Shown here: piece after piece, positions 23,812-32,311 of the stretch
How positions within the stretch are numbered: position 1 is the stretch's first letter
How the letters are laid out: each line of letters opens with the position of its first letter
NCBI GenBank assembly: GCA_021325455.1
Contig: JAJPHD010000014.1
Coordinates: 1 to 64,000, forward strand
DNA: 64,000 bases
Source: Actinomycetota bacterium
GTDB lineage: Bacteria > Actinomycetota > Acidimicrobiia > Acidimicrobiales > JAJPHD01
Direction of reading: 5' to 3'
Notes under the pieces: model-generated
What the model was told of the DNA's origin: nothing
Database searches by the model: none
Seen by the model: only the letters and a program-made list of their open reading frames with translations
Made by a program: the position numbers and the translations under genes

Positions 23812-25880
23812 GCCCTGCGGGCGCCGGAAGCCTCGGCCGGCCCGGGGAGGAGGGGGCGAGCCCCGGCGCCGGGCCGCCGGTCTTCCCGTTCTCGGCGGTG
23901 GTGGGCCATGACGAGGTCAAGCTGGCCCTGCTCCTGGCCGCCATCGACCCCGCCATAGGCGGGGTGCTCCTGCGGGGCCAGAAGGGCTCGGCCAAGACGA
24001 CCCTGGCCCGGGGCCTGGCCTCCCTCCTGCCCGGCCAGGCTCCCTTCGTGGAGCTCCCCGTGGGGGCGAGCGAGGACCGGGTGGTGGGGTCCCTGGACCT
24101 CGCCGCCGCCCTCACCGGTGGCGGTGTCCGCTTCCAGCCCGGCCTGCTGGCAGCGGCCCACGGGGGGGTCCTCTATGTGGACGAGGTGAACCTGCTTCCC
24201 GACCACCTGGTGGACGTGCTGCTGGACGTGGCGGCTTCGGGCGTCAACCGGGTGGAGCGAGAGGGGGTGTCGCACAGCCACCAGAGCCGTTTCGTGCTGG
24301 TCGGTTCCATGAACCCGGAGGAGGGGGAACTCCGCCCCCAGCTGCTGGACCGTTTCGGGCTGGCCGTCGAGGTGGCGGCCAGCCAGGACCCCGCCGAGAG
24401 GGCGGCCGCCGTCCGGCGGCGGCTGGAGTTCGACCGCTCCCCCCGGGAGTTCTCGGCCCGGTGGGAGGGGGCGGACCGGGACCTGGCCGGGCGCCTGGCT
24501 GAGGCGGCTGGCCGCGTCGGGCCCCGGCCGGGGGGGCCGGCGATGGGAGAGGCCCTCATGGAGGCGGTGTGCTCGCTCTGCGCCGACCTGGGAGCGGAGG
24601 GCCTGCGGGCCGACCTGGTCATCTGCCGGGCGGCCTCGGCCTTGGCGGCCTGGGAGGGGAGGGGCGAGGCCGGGCCTTCCGATGTCCGCCGGGTGGCAGG
24701 GATGGCCCTGGCCCACCGCCGGCGCCGCTCCCCCTTCGAGGAACCGGGCATCGATGCCGGCGAGCTGGAGAGCGCCCTGGAGAAGGCACTGGGGCCAGGG
24801 GAGGCCGGGCAAGGGGAGGACGGGCCAGGGGAGGAAGGGCCAGGGGAGGCAGGGAGCCGGGCAGGATCAGGCCCCGACGAGCGAGGGGAGGATGCCCGGC
24901 CCCAGGGGCCCGCACCGGGCGAGGGTGGAAGGGCGGATAGCGCCGGCTCTGGGGGGCCCGCGACCCCGGGCCCAGGGGTGGGGGGGGCCGGCTCCCGCCC
25001 GCCGGCGGCCCCGGGGGAGCCGGTGGTGCTCGGGCCGAGGGACCTGGGGCCGCGGAGGGGGCGCCTGACGGGCCCACCGGGCGGGCCGCCGCCGGTGGCG
25101 GGCCGGCGAGCCGGTCGGGCTGAGGGCGTGAGGCGGGGCCGGACCGTGGGGTCCAGGGAGCCCCAGGGCCCGCTGGGCTCGGTGGCCCTGGCTGCCACGG
25201 TGAAGGCGGCCGCGGGCCGGTGGGCAGCCACGGGGGGCGCAGCCGGCGAGCTGGACGTGGGTCCGGGCGACCTCCGGGAGGCGGTGCGTGAGGAGAACCA
25301 GGCCGTCCTGGTGGTGCTGGCCGTGGATGCCTCGGGCTCCATGGGGGCGCCCCGGCGCATGGAAGCGGCGAAAGGGGCGGTGCTCAGCCTCCTCCTGGAT
25401 GCCTACCAACGCCGGGACCGCATCGCCCTGGTGACCTTCGGGGGTGAGGGGGCCCGCCTCGCCCTCCGTCCCACTGCCAGCGTGGAGGTGGCCCGGGCCC
25501 GGCTGGCCAGCCTCCCCACCGGGGGGCGTACGCCCCTGGCCGAAGGCATCACCACCGCCCTCCGGGTGGCCGAGGCAGGCCGGCCTGCCGGCTACCGGCC
25601 ACTTCTGGTGCTGGTGTCGGACGGCAGGGCCACCGAGGGTCGTCGCCCGGGGCAGGACCCCCTGCGGGCTGCCCTGGAGGCTGCCGGGCAGGTTCGCCGC
25701 CAGGGGATGCCGGCGCTGGTCGTGGACGCCGAGGAAGGCTTCGGGGGGCTCGGGCTGGGCCAGGCGGTGGCGGACGCCATGGGGGCGGCCCATGTGGCCC
25801 TGGACCGGCTGACGGCGGGGGGGCTGGCCGGTGCCGTGCGCCAGGCACAGGGGCGGGCCCGGGGTGGGGCCAGGCCGTAG
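23808..25880 (+). CDS. ChlI-ChlD type chelatase ATPase fusion (CobN partner)
   Basis: The 690-residue protein would power CobN, replacing separate CobS/CobT-type subunits. An AAA+ domain spans about residues 25-310: Walker A GQKGSAKTT at 57-65, Walker B LYVDEVNLL at 122-130 and SMNPEEGELRPQLLDRFG. A low-complexity Gly/Pro/Glu/Arg linker follows (about 325-450), then a von Willebrand A domain with the metal site DASGS (Asp507, Ser509, Ser511), TGGRTPLAEG and LVLVSDGRATEGR. Mycobacteria have a similar fused protein beside cobO. The ATG at 23808 overlaps the cobN stop. It is the last gene of the plus-strand cobalamin arm. Confidence 0.92.
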   Translation: MSPAGAGSLGRPGEEGASPGAGPPVFPFSAVVGHDEVKLALLLAAIDPAIGGVLLRGQKGSAKTTLARGLASLLPGQAPFVELPVGASEDRVVGSLDLAAALTGGGVRFQPGLLAAAHGGVLYVDEVNLLPDHLVDVLLDVAASGVNRVEREGVSHSHQSRFVLVGSMNPEEGELRPQLLDRFGLAVEVAASQDPAERAAAVRRRLEFDRSPREFSARWEGADRDLAGRLAEAAGRVGPRPGGPAMGEALMEAVCSLCADLGAEGLRADLVICRAASALAAWEGRGEAGPSDVRRVAGMALAHRRRRSPFEEPGIDAGELESALEKALGPGEAGQGEDGPGEEGPGEAGSRAGSGPDERGEDARPQGPAPGEGGRADSAGSGGPATPGPGVGGAGSRPPAAPGEPVVLGPRDLGPRRGRLTGPPGGPPPVAGRRAGRAEGVRRGRTVGSREPQGPLGSVALAATVKAAAGRWAATGGAAGELDVGPGDLREAVREENQAVLVVLAVDASGSMGAPRRMEAAKGAVLSLLLDAYQRRDRIALVTFGGEGARLALRPTASVEVARARLASLPTGGRTPLAEGITTALRVAEAGRPAGYRPLLVLVSDGRATEGRRPGQDPLRAALEAAGQVRRQGMPALVVDAEEGFGGLGLGQAVADAMGAAHVALDRLTAGGLAGAVRQAQGRARGGARP
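24793..24852 (+). repeat. four 15-base tandem repeats inside the chelatase ATPase linker
   Basis: Four imperfect copies of ggccaggggaggvvg follow each other and encode a GPGE-rich run (GPGEAGQGEDGPGEEGPGEA). They lie in the flexible linker between the AAA+ and VWA domains, where repeat number is free to vary. Confidence 0.8.
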
Positions 25881-25989
25881 GGGCGGATAGGGGCCGGCCG
25901 GGGGGGTGAGGTTGCTCCCGATGGGGTAAGGGCCGAGGATGCCCGGCCCGGGTGAGCCTCCTGACCCCTCACGCCCACGGCAGCGGCCC

Positions 25990-25995
25990 TAGGGT
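25990..25995 (+). promoter_or_regulatory. possible -10 box of the DMT transporter gene
   Basis: TAGGGT lies 12 bases before the ATG at 26008 with no ribosome site between, so the transcript would have almost no leader. The 127-base gap after the chelatase gene shows no strong hairpin. Confidence 0.35.
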
Positions 25996-26007
25996 CGGGC
26001 CACCACC

Positions 26008-26907
26008 ATGGTCCTAGTAGTCGTCCTTGGTCTCTGCTCGGCGCTGATGCTGGCCCTGGGCTTCGTGATCCAGCAGCACGCTGCCGCCCAGGCTCCTCCC
26101 GAGGAGCGCCTGTCGTTGCGCCTGCTCCTGGACCTGGCCCGCCGGCCCCTGTGGCTGGCCGGCATCGCGGCCATGGTGGCGGGCCAGATCCTGGGGGCCA
26201 CCGCCCTTGGCCGCGGCAGCCTTCCCCTGGTGGAGCCCCTCCTGGCCGCCAACCTGCTCTTTGCCCTCCCGCTCTCGGCGGCCTGGACCCGCCGCCGCCT
26301 GGGCAAGCGGGAGTGGATCGGGGCCTGCGTGCTCATTGCGGGCCTGGCCATGTTCGTGATCGCTGCCGGGCCCCAGAAGGAGCAGGCCAGCACGGTGGTG
26401 CCTGCCAACTGGTTCATCGCCGGGGCCTCCATCCTGGCCGTGGTGGGCGGGGTGACCTGGGTGGCCAAGCGCTCCGACCTGGGGGAGGAGGCAACCCTGC
26501 TTGCCACGGGGGCCGGCATCCTCTACGGGCTGCAGGACGGCCTCACCCAACGGACGCTGCTGGTGCTGGCCAACCACGGGGTGGCCGCCGTGCTGTCCAC
26601 CTGGCAGCCGTACTCGCTGGTGGCGGTGGCCATCGGCGGCCTGGTGCTGGCCCAGAGCGCCTTCGAGGCCGCGCCTCTGGCCGCCTCCCTGCCTGCCATA
26701 ACCATCGCCGAACCCATAACCGGGATCGGCCTGGGGGCGGGCCTGTTCTCCCAGGAGCTGCGCCTCTACCCCCTGGACCTGGCCTTCGAGCTGCTGGGTC
26801 TGGCCCTCATGATCGTGGGGGTGTTCATGGTGGCCCGCTCGCCCCTGGTGACGGGCACCAGCCGGAGCAGGGACAGGGACAAGGGGGCCGAGGAGGAGGC
26901 GGCGTGA
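26008..26907 (+). CDS. DMT-superfamily membrane transporter
   Basis: The 299-residue protein has nine or ten hydrophobic segments and the layout of EamA-like exporters common in actinobacteria. The first helix is LVVVLGLCSALMLALGFVI, directly followed by QQHAAAQ. LPLVEPLLAANLLFALPLSA and, in the second half, APLAASLPAITIAEPITGIG occupy the two equivalent repeat positions. The tail is short and charged (SRSRDRDKGAEEEAA). The substrate cannot be predicted. It converges on fabI across a 47-base gap. Confidence 0.75.
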   Translation: MVLVVVLGLCSALMLALGFVIQQHAAAQAPPEERLSLRLLLDLARRPLWLAGIAAMVAGQILGATALGRGSLPLVEPLLAANLLFALPLSAAWTRRRLGKREWIGACVLIAGLAMFVIAAGPQKEQASTVVPANWFIAGASILAVVGGVTWVAKRSDLGEEATLLATGAGILYGLQDGLTQRTLLVLANHGVAAVLSTWQPYSLVAVAIGGLVLAQSAFEAAPLAASLPAITIAEPITGIGLGAGLFSQELRLYPLDLAFELLGLALMIVGVFMVARSPLVTGTSRSRDRDKGAEEEAA

Positions 26908-26929
26908 GGGGGACACCCCCGGCCGGGGG
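26908..26929. terminator. possible bidirectional terminator between the DMT gene and fabI
   Basis: The gap begins gggggacaccccc and runs into a perfect 14-base palindrome cccccggccggggg (26916-26929). The two hairpins are alternatives. No T-run follows, so the call is weak. Confidence 0.35.
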
Positions 26930-26954
26930 CTGATCCTTCCGGGCCTGGCCGGCC

Positions 26955-27728
26955 TCACACGCCCATGGCGTGGAACCCGCCGTCCACGTGGACGATCTCC
27001 CCGGTGGTCATGGGGAACCAGTCGGACAGGAGCGCCACGCAGGCCCTCGCCACCGGGTCGGCGTCGTGCACGTCCCAGCCCAGAGGCGCACGGCCTCCCC
27101 ACACGTCCTCGAAGCGCTCGAAGCCGGGGATGGAGCGGGCCGCCATGGTCCGCAGGGGCCCTGCCGCCACCAGGTTCACGCGCACCCCTTCACGAGCCAG
27201 GTCCCTCGCCAGGTAGCGGGCCAGGGACTCCAGGGCCGCCTTGGCCACTCCCATCCAGTTGTAGGCAGGCCACGCCACCGTGGCGTCGAAGTCGAGGCCG
27301 ACCACCGAAGCCCGGCCTGCCTGCCGGAACAGGGGAAGGAGGGCGGCGGTGATGGCCTTGAGCGAGTAGGCCGACACGCGCAGGGCCACTGCCACGTCCT
27401 CCCATTCCGCCCGCAGGATGTCGTCTCCGAGGCAGGTGGCGGGGGCGAACCCGATGGCATGCAGCAGCCCGTCCAGCGCCCCCCAGCGCCTCCCCAGCTC
27501 GTCGGCCACCGATGCGATCTCCTCGGGGCGGGTGACGTCGAGAGCCAGCACGTCGGGGGGGCGGGGGAGCCGCCGGGCCGTGCGCTGGGTGATGGACAAT
27601 CCCCGCCCGGCTCCAGTGAGCACGATGTCTGCCCCCTCCTCCTGGGCCTTGGCCGCTACCGCGTAGGCGATGGAGGCGTCGGTGAGGACGCCCGTGACGA
27701 GGATCCGCTTGCCGGTGAGGAGTGCCAT
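26955..27728 (-). CDS. fabI: enoyl-[acyl-carrier-protein] reductase (NADH), InhA-like
   Basis: The enzyme reduces the trans-2-enoyl-ACP bond in the last step of fatty acid elongation. The 257-residue SDR has GKRILVTGVLTDASIAYAVA for cofactor binding, LLHAIGFAP, and the active-site segment DFDATVAWPAYNWMGVAKAA with the Tyr-x6-Lys pair. The GLDFD and AYNWM spellings resemble mycobacterial InhA more than E. coli FabI. The C-terminal WDVHDADPVARACVALLSDW and GEIVHVDGGFHAMG are typical. ATG at 27728 is used; a longer upstream reading is Pro/Gly-rich and unlike the family. Confidence 0.92.
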   Translation of the reverse strand: MALLTGKRILVTGVLTDASIAYAVAAKAQEEGADIVLTGAGRGLSITQRTARRLPRPPDVLALDVTRPEEIASVADELGRRWGALDGLLHAIGFAPATCLGDDILRAEWEDVAVALRVSAYSLKAITAALLPLFRQAGRASVVGLDFDATVAWPAYNWMGVAKAALESLARYLARDLAREGVRVNLVAAGPLRTMAARSIPGFERFEDVWGGRAPLGWDVHDADPVARACVALLSDWFPMTTGEIVHVDGGFHAMGV

Positions 27729-27835
27729 CCCGGGTCCGACCCCCGCAGCGGCGGGGCGGTTACCCAGGAGGTGGCCATCGGAGCCCACCGGTGAGGCCGC
27801 CGCCCCGCTCCCGTCACAACCCTGGCGCCGGCCGG

Positions 27836-27841
27836 TAGCCT
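27836..27841 (+). promoter_or_regulatory. probable leaderless -10 box for npdG-mshC
   Basis: TAGCCT ends eight bases before the GTG at 27850. The intervening cgcctccc offers no ribosome site. Confidence 0.45.
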
Positions 27842-27849
27842 CGCCTCCC

Positions 27850-28506
27850 GTGCGAGTGGGCATCCTCGGCGGCACCGGGCCGGCCGGCCGCGCCCTGGCA
27901 GCCAGGCTGGCCTCGGTGGGAGTGGAGGTCACCCTGGGCTCCCGCTCCCTGGAGCGGGCCGGGGAGGCCGTGTCCGAGCTGACCAAGGCCTGGCCCGGTC
28001 ACCAGCTGTCCCTGGAGGGAGCGGACAACTCAGAGGCAGCCCGCTGCGACATGGTGGTGGTGGCGACGCCCTGGGACGGCGCCCCCACGACGGCGGGGGC
28101 CCTGGCCGCCGACCTGGCCGGCAAGGTCGTCATCTCCATGGCCAACGCCCTGGTCAAGGTGGGCAAGGAGCTGCATCCCCTGGTCCCGCCGAGGGGCTCG
28201 GTGGCAGCGGCGGTGCAGGCTGCCGCCCCCGGGGCCCTCGTGGTGGCAGCCCTGCACCATGTGCCGGCCAAGGAGCTGGGGGACATCGCCCGGCCCGTCG
28301 AGAGCGACGTGCTGGTGTGCTCGGACCATCCTCGGGCCCTGGGCGCCACCACCGACCTGATAGCCCGCGTCCCCGGCCTCCGGCCCCTGGACGCCGGGAG
28401 CCTGGCCAACGCCGCCGCCATCGAGGCGTTCACCGGGGTGATACTCAACCTCAACATCCGCTACCGGACCAGGGCCGCCATCCGCCTCACGGGGGTCTCG
28501 CCGTGA
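27850..28506 (+). CDS. npdG: F420-dependent NADP reductase
   Basis: The enzyme moves hydride between reduced coenzyme F420 and NADP. The 218-residue product has VRVGILGGTGPAGRALAARL at the N-terminus, the NADP-selective VTLGSRSLERA, VVVATPWDGAP and the VAALHHVPAKELGDI and GSLANAAAIEAFTGVILNLN blocks that characterise the NPDG family. F420 use is common in actinobacteria, which fits the other markers. The GTG start has a TAGCCT hexamer close upstream. The stop overlaps the mshC start as GTGA, so the two are translationally coupled. Confidence 0.88.
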   Translation: MRVGILGGTGPAGRALAARLASVGVEVTLGSRSLERAGEAVSELTKAWPGHQLSLEGADNSEAARCDMVVVATPWDGAPTTAGALAADLAGKVVISMANALVKVGKELHPLVPPRGSVAAAVQAAAPGALVVAALHHVPAKELGDIARPVESDVLVCSDHPRALGATTDLIARVPGLRPLDAGSLANAAAIEAFTGVILNLNIRYRTRAAIRLTGVSP

Positions 28507-29690
28507 GCCCGGAGCCTGGAGTGAGCCCGGGGGATGAAGTGGGCCCGGGGCCTGGCGTGAGCACGGCTCCCCCCATGCGCCTCTACGACACCGCCCGCCA
28601 GGCCGTGGTGCCTTTCCGGCCCGGTCCGGTCGTGACCATGTACACCTGCGGCATCACCCCTTACGACGCCACCCACATCGGCCATGCCGCCACCTATCTC
28701 ACCTTCGACGTCCTCCAGCGCCGCCTGCGGGACCGGGGCCACGAGGTCCGCTGCGTGCGCAACGTGACCGATGTGGACGACGACATCCTGCGCAAGGCCC
28801 GGGAGCTGGGCGTGCACTTCCTCGACCTGGCTGCCGAGGAGATGGCGCGCTTCGACGCCGACATGAAGGCCCTCGGCCTCTTGGCGCCCTACGCCGAGCC
28901 CCGGGCCACCTCGGCCATCCCCGAGATCCTGACCGTCATCGACAGGGTGCTCCGGGCCGGCTACGCCTACCGTTCCGGGGGGGCCGTCTACTTCCGGGTG
29001 GCCGCCGACCCCCGCTTCGGCCGCATCAGCCACCTGACCCGGGAGGAGATGCTGGCCCTGGCGGCCGAGAGAGGGGGCAACCCCGAGGATCCTCACAAGG
29101 CCGACCCCTTGGACTTCGTCCTGTGGCAGCCCTCAGCGCCTGACGAGCCGGCCTGGGAGTCCCGCTGGGGCAGGGGACGGCCCGGCTGGCATATCGAGTG
29201 CTCGGCCCTGGCCATGAGGGAACTGGGGGCGACCATCGACCTCCACGGCGGGGGGGCCGACCTGGTCTTCCCCCACCACGAATGCGAGGCGGCCCAGTCC
29301 GAGGCCGCCACTGGGCAACCCTTCGTGCGCCACTGGATGCACCAGGGCATGGTCCGCCTCGACGGGGCCAAGATGTCCAAGTCGCTCGGCAACCTGGTGT
29401 TCGTGAGCGACCTGCTGAAGGACTGGGAGCCCGCTGCCGTCCGCCTGGCCATCCTCGGCCACCACTATCGCAGCTCGTGGGAGTGGGACGACCGCCTCAT
29501 GCCCCGGGCCGCTGACCGCCTGGCCCGATGGCACCTGGAGCGGCCGGGCTCCGCCGTGCTGGAGCAGGTGCGCGCCCACCTGGACGACGACCTGGACATC
29601 CCAGCCGCTCTCGCCGCCATGGACGAGGCGGCGGCCGCCGGTGAGGGGGTGACGGAGGCAGCTCGCCTCCTCGGGATCTTCCCGTCCTGA
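28503..29690 (+). CDS. mshC: mycothiol cysteine ligase
   Basis: MshC joins cysteine to glucosaminyl-inositol, the third core step of mycothiol synthesis. The 395-residue protein is a shortened CysS relative: class I HIGH signature in CGITPYDATHIGHAATYL, a zinc-binding start TMYTCG, KMSKS in DGAKMSKSLGN, and no anticodon-binding C-terminal domain. The CGITPYDATHIGH spelling is that of MshC rather than CysRS. The GTG at 28503 overlaps npdG; the first 24 residues are Gly/Pro-rich, so a later start is possible. Mycothiol is restricted to actinobacteria. Confidence 0.88.
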   Translation: MSPEPGVSPGDEVGPGPGVSTAPPMRLYDTARQAVVPFRPGPVVTMYTCGITPYDATHIGHAATYLTFDVLQRRLRDRGHEVRCVRNVTDVDDDILRKARELGVHFLDLAAEEMARFDADMKALGLLAPYAEPRATSAIPEILTVIDRVLRAGYAYRSGGAVYFRVAADPRFGRISHLTREEMLALAAERGGNPEDPHKADPLDFVLWQPSAPDEPAWESRWGRGRPGWHIECSALAMRELGATIDLHGGGADLVFPHHECEAAQSEAATGQPFVRHWMHQGMVRLDGAKMSKSLGNLVFVSDLLKDWEPAAVRLAILGHHYRSSWEWDDRLMPRAADRLARWHLERPGSAVLEQVRAHLDDDLDIPAALAAMDEAAAAGEGVTEAARLLGIFPS

Positions 29691-29704
29691 AACTCCCCTC
29701 CGGT

Positions 29705-29710
29705 TACGCT
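29705..29710 (+). promoter_or_regulatory. possible leaderless -10 box for thrS
   Basis: TACGCT ends nine bases before the ATG at 29720; ccttgccgt between them has no ribosome site. Confidence 0.4.
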
Positions 29711-29719
29711 CCTTGCCGT

Positions 29720-31720
29720 ATGGCCGACCAGATCACCGTCACCCTGCCCGATGGCTCGCCCCGCTCCCTCCCGGCGGGTGCCACCGCAGCCGATCTGGCC
29801 GCCGCCGTGGGCCCTCGGCTGGCGGGCGCCGCCGTGGCGGCGACAGTGGACGGCGCCGAGGTGGACCTCGCCCACCCCCTTCATGACGGAGCCAAGGTGG
29901 CCATCCTCACCGCCGACTCCGAGGCGGGCCGAGCAGTGCTGCGCCACTCCACGGCCCACGTCATGGCCCAGGCGGTCCTGGACCTCTGGCCCGGCGCCCA
30001 CTTCGCCATCGGGCCGGCCATAGAGGACGGCTTCTACTACGACTTCGAGCTCCCCGGCGGCGCCCGCTTCTCTCCCGACGACCTGCCCCGGATAGAGGCG
30101 CGGATGCGGGAGATCGTGGGCGAGGGCCAGAGCTTCGTGCGCGAGGAGCACACGATCGAGGAGGGCCTGGCCCTTTTCCGCGACCAGCCCTACAAGCGGG
30201 AGATCATCGAGGGGGTCGCCCACCCCGCAGGTGAGGACGACCCCGGGGCGGCGGCCGCCGAGCCCGCGCCGGTGGGCACCGGGGGTATCAGCACCTACCG
30301 CAACTCCTCGGGGTTCGTGGACCTTTGCCGCGGCCCTCACGTCCCGTCCACCGACCGGCTGGGGGCCTTCAAGCTGCTGCGGGTGGCGGGCGCCTACTGG
30401 CGGGGAGACGAGCGCCGGCCCCAGCTGCAGCGGATCTACGGCACGGCCTGGGAGTGCGACAAGGCGCTGGGGGAGTACCTGCGGCGGCTGGAGGAGGCCG
30501 AGGAGAGGGACCACCGCCGCCTCGGGGCCGAGCTGGACCTGTTCCACTTCCCTCCCGAGCTGGGGCCGGGCCTGGCCGTCTTCCATCCCAAGGGGGGTCT
30601 GGTGCGCCGGATCATGGAGGACTACTCCCGCCAGGAGCACGAGGCCGCTGGCTACGAGTTCGTCTACACGCCCCACCTGTCCAAGGCAGGGCTCTTCGAG
30701 ACCTCCGGCCACCTGGAGTGGTTCGCAGACTCCATGTACCCGGCCATGAAGGTGGAGGGGGCGTCCTACTACCCCAAGCCCATGAACTGCCCCATGCACG
30801 CCCTCATCTACCGGGCCCAGACCCGCTCCTACCGGGAGCTGCCCCTGCGCCTGTTCGAGCTGGGGACCGTCTACCGCTTCGAGCGGTCAGGGGTGCTGCA
30901 CGGCCTGTTGAGGGCGCGAGGGTTCACCCAGGACGACGCCCACATCTTCTGCACCCCCGACCAGCTGGGCGACGAGCTGGCCAGCCTGCTCGCCTTCGTG
31001 CTGCGCCTGCTGCGCACCTTCGGCTTCGAGGAGTTCGAGGCCGACCTCTCCACCCGGCCCGAGCGCTTCATCGGGGAGCCAGCGGAGTGGGACCGGGCCG
31101 AGGCCGCCCTGGCCGGGGCGCTGGACCGCTCCGGCCTCGAGTACCACCTCGCCGAAGGGGAGGGGGCCTACTACGCCCCCAAGATCGACGTCCACGTGAG
31201 GGACGCCATAGGACGGCGCTGGCAGATCGCCACCCTGCAGGTTGACTTCCAGGAGCCGGCCCGGTTCGAGCTGGCCTACACGGGCCCCGACAACGCCCTG
31301 CACCGGCCACACATGATCCACCGGGCGCTGTTCGGCTCGATCGAGCGCTTCCTGGGTGTGCTCCTCGAGCATTACGCCGGGGCTCTTCCCACCTGGCTCT
31401 GCCCGGTCCAGGCTCGCGTGCTCCCGGTGCGCGACGACCACCGCGCCTACGCCGAAGAGGTGCGCTCCCAGCTCGGGCGGGCGGGCCTGCGGGCCGACCT
31501 GGTGGAGGCGGGAGAGCCGTTGGGGGCCAGGATCCGCCGGGCCAAGCTGGAGAAGGTCCCCTACGTGCTCGTGGTGGGGGACGAGGACGTGGCGGGGGGG
31601 ACGGTGGGTGTGAACGCCCGGGGCTCTGAGCGGCCCCGGCGGGGAGTCCCCGTCGCCGAGCTGGCGGACAAGGTGGCCGAGGAGGTGGCGCTGCGCCGGC
31701 CGGCGCCGGCCTGGGGATGA
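29720..31720 (+). CDS. thrS: threonyl-tRNA synthetase
   Basis: The 666-residue enzyme charges tRNA-Thr. A TGS domain covers residues 1-62. The editing domain follows with the HxxxH pair His76/His80 in LRHSTAHVMAQAV. Class II core motifs include YKREIIEGVAHPAGED, the zinc-ligand segment PMNCPMHALIY, YRFERSGVLHGLLRARGFTQ and VHVRDAIGRRWQIATLQVDF. The anticodon-binding domain ends the protein (WLCPVQARVLPVRDDH onward). It is coupled to the HIT-family gene by an ATGA overlap, the same order as in mycobacteria. Confidence 0.97.
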   Translation: MADQITVTLPDGSPRSLPAGATAADLAAAVGPRLAGAAVAATVDGAEVDLAHPLHDGAKVAILTADSEAGRAVLRHSTAHVMAQAVLDLWPGAHFAIGPAIEDGFYYDFELPGGARFSPDDLPRIEARMREIVGEGQSFVREEHTIEEGLALFRDQPYKREIIEGVAHPAGEDDPGAAAAEPAPVGTGGISTYRNSSGFVDLCRGPHVPSTDRLGAFKLLRVAGAYWRGDERRPQLQRIYGTAWECDKALGEYLRRLEEAEERDHRRLGAELDLFHFPPELGPGLAVFHPKGGLVRRIMEDYSRQEHEAAGYEFVYTPHLSKAGLFETSGHLEWFADSMYPAMKVEGASYYPKPMNCPMHALIYRAQTRSYRELPLRLFELGTVYRFERSGVLHGLLRARGFTQDDAHIFCTPDQLGDELASLLAFVLRLLRTFGFEEFEADLSTRPERFIGEPAEWDRAEAALAGALDRSGLEYHLAEGEGAYYAPKIDVHVRDAIGRRWQIATLQVDFQEPARFELAYTGPDNALHRPHMIHRALFGSIERFLGVLLEHYAGALPTWLCPVQARVLPVRDDHRAYAEEVRSQLGRAGLRADLVEAGEPLGARIRRAKLEKVPYVLVVGDEDVAGGTVGVNARGSERPRRGVPVAELADKVAEEVALRRPAPAWG

Positions 31721-32268
31721 GCCTGGAACGCCTCTGGGCCGGCTGGCGGATGCCCTATGTGGCCAGCGCCGCCAAAGGGGGCGCTCAGGGCACGAGGGGG
31801 TCGGGCTGCGTCCTTTGCCGGATACTCGAGAGCGGAGAGCCCGACCGAGCCACCTATGTGGTGTGGAGGGGTGAGCGCTGTGCCGCCGTGCTCAATGCCT
31901 TCCCCTACACGAGCGGCCACCTGATGGTGCTCCCCATCCGGCACGTCGGGGACCTGGCGGACCTCGACCCGTCGGAGGCGGGCGAGCTGTGGCAGGGGAT
32001 GACGCGGGCCGTGACGGCCCTGCGCCGGGCCTACCAGCCCGAGGGCATCAACCTGGGGTTCAACTTCGGGCTGGTGGCGGGGGCGGGTGTCCCCGACCAC
32101 CTGCACGCCCACGCCCTTCCCCGCTGGAACGGTGACACCAACTTCATGACCACCATCGCCGAGGCCCGTGTTCTCCCCGAGGCGCTGCCCGACACCTGGG
32201 AACGGGTGCGGAGGGCGTGGCCGGGAGACGGCTCCTCCGGCGACGCGGCGCCTCCCCGGCACGGGTGA
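31717..32268 (+). CDS. HIT-family hydrolase/phosphorylase (Ap4A phosphorylase-like)
   Basis: The 183-residue protein has the histidine triad DHLHAHALPRWNGDTNFM and an N-terminal CxxC (GCVLCRILE). These match the actinobacterial HIT protein that follows thrS, whose mycobacterial member acts on diadenosine tetraphosphate. NAFPYTSGHLMVLPIRHVGD is the usual second motif. It overlaps thrS as ATGA. In mycobacteria pgsA follows; here pgsA is 7 kb away. Confidence 0.88.
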   Translation: MSLERLWAGWRMPYVASAAKGGAQGTRGSGCVLCRILESGEPDRATYVVWRGERCAAVLNAFPYTSGHLMVLPIRHVGDLADLDPSEAGELWQGMTRAVTALRRAYQPEGINLGFNFGLVAGAGVPDHLHAHALPRWNGDTNFMTTIAEARVLPEALPDTWERVRRAWPGDGSSGDAAPPRHG

Positions 32269-32276
32269 GCGTGCCG

Positions 32277-32303
32277 GGCGGGTCCTCGCCCGAGGAGCCC
32301 GCC
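32277..32303. terminator. hairpin between convergent HIT and dksA genes
   Basis: ggcgggtcctc pairs with gagga-g-cccgcc around a GCCC loop with one bulged G. It fills the 43-base gap between two facing stop codons and could end both transcripts. No T-run. Confidence 0.55.
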
Positions 32304-32311
32304 GACGACCC

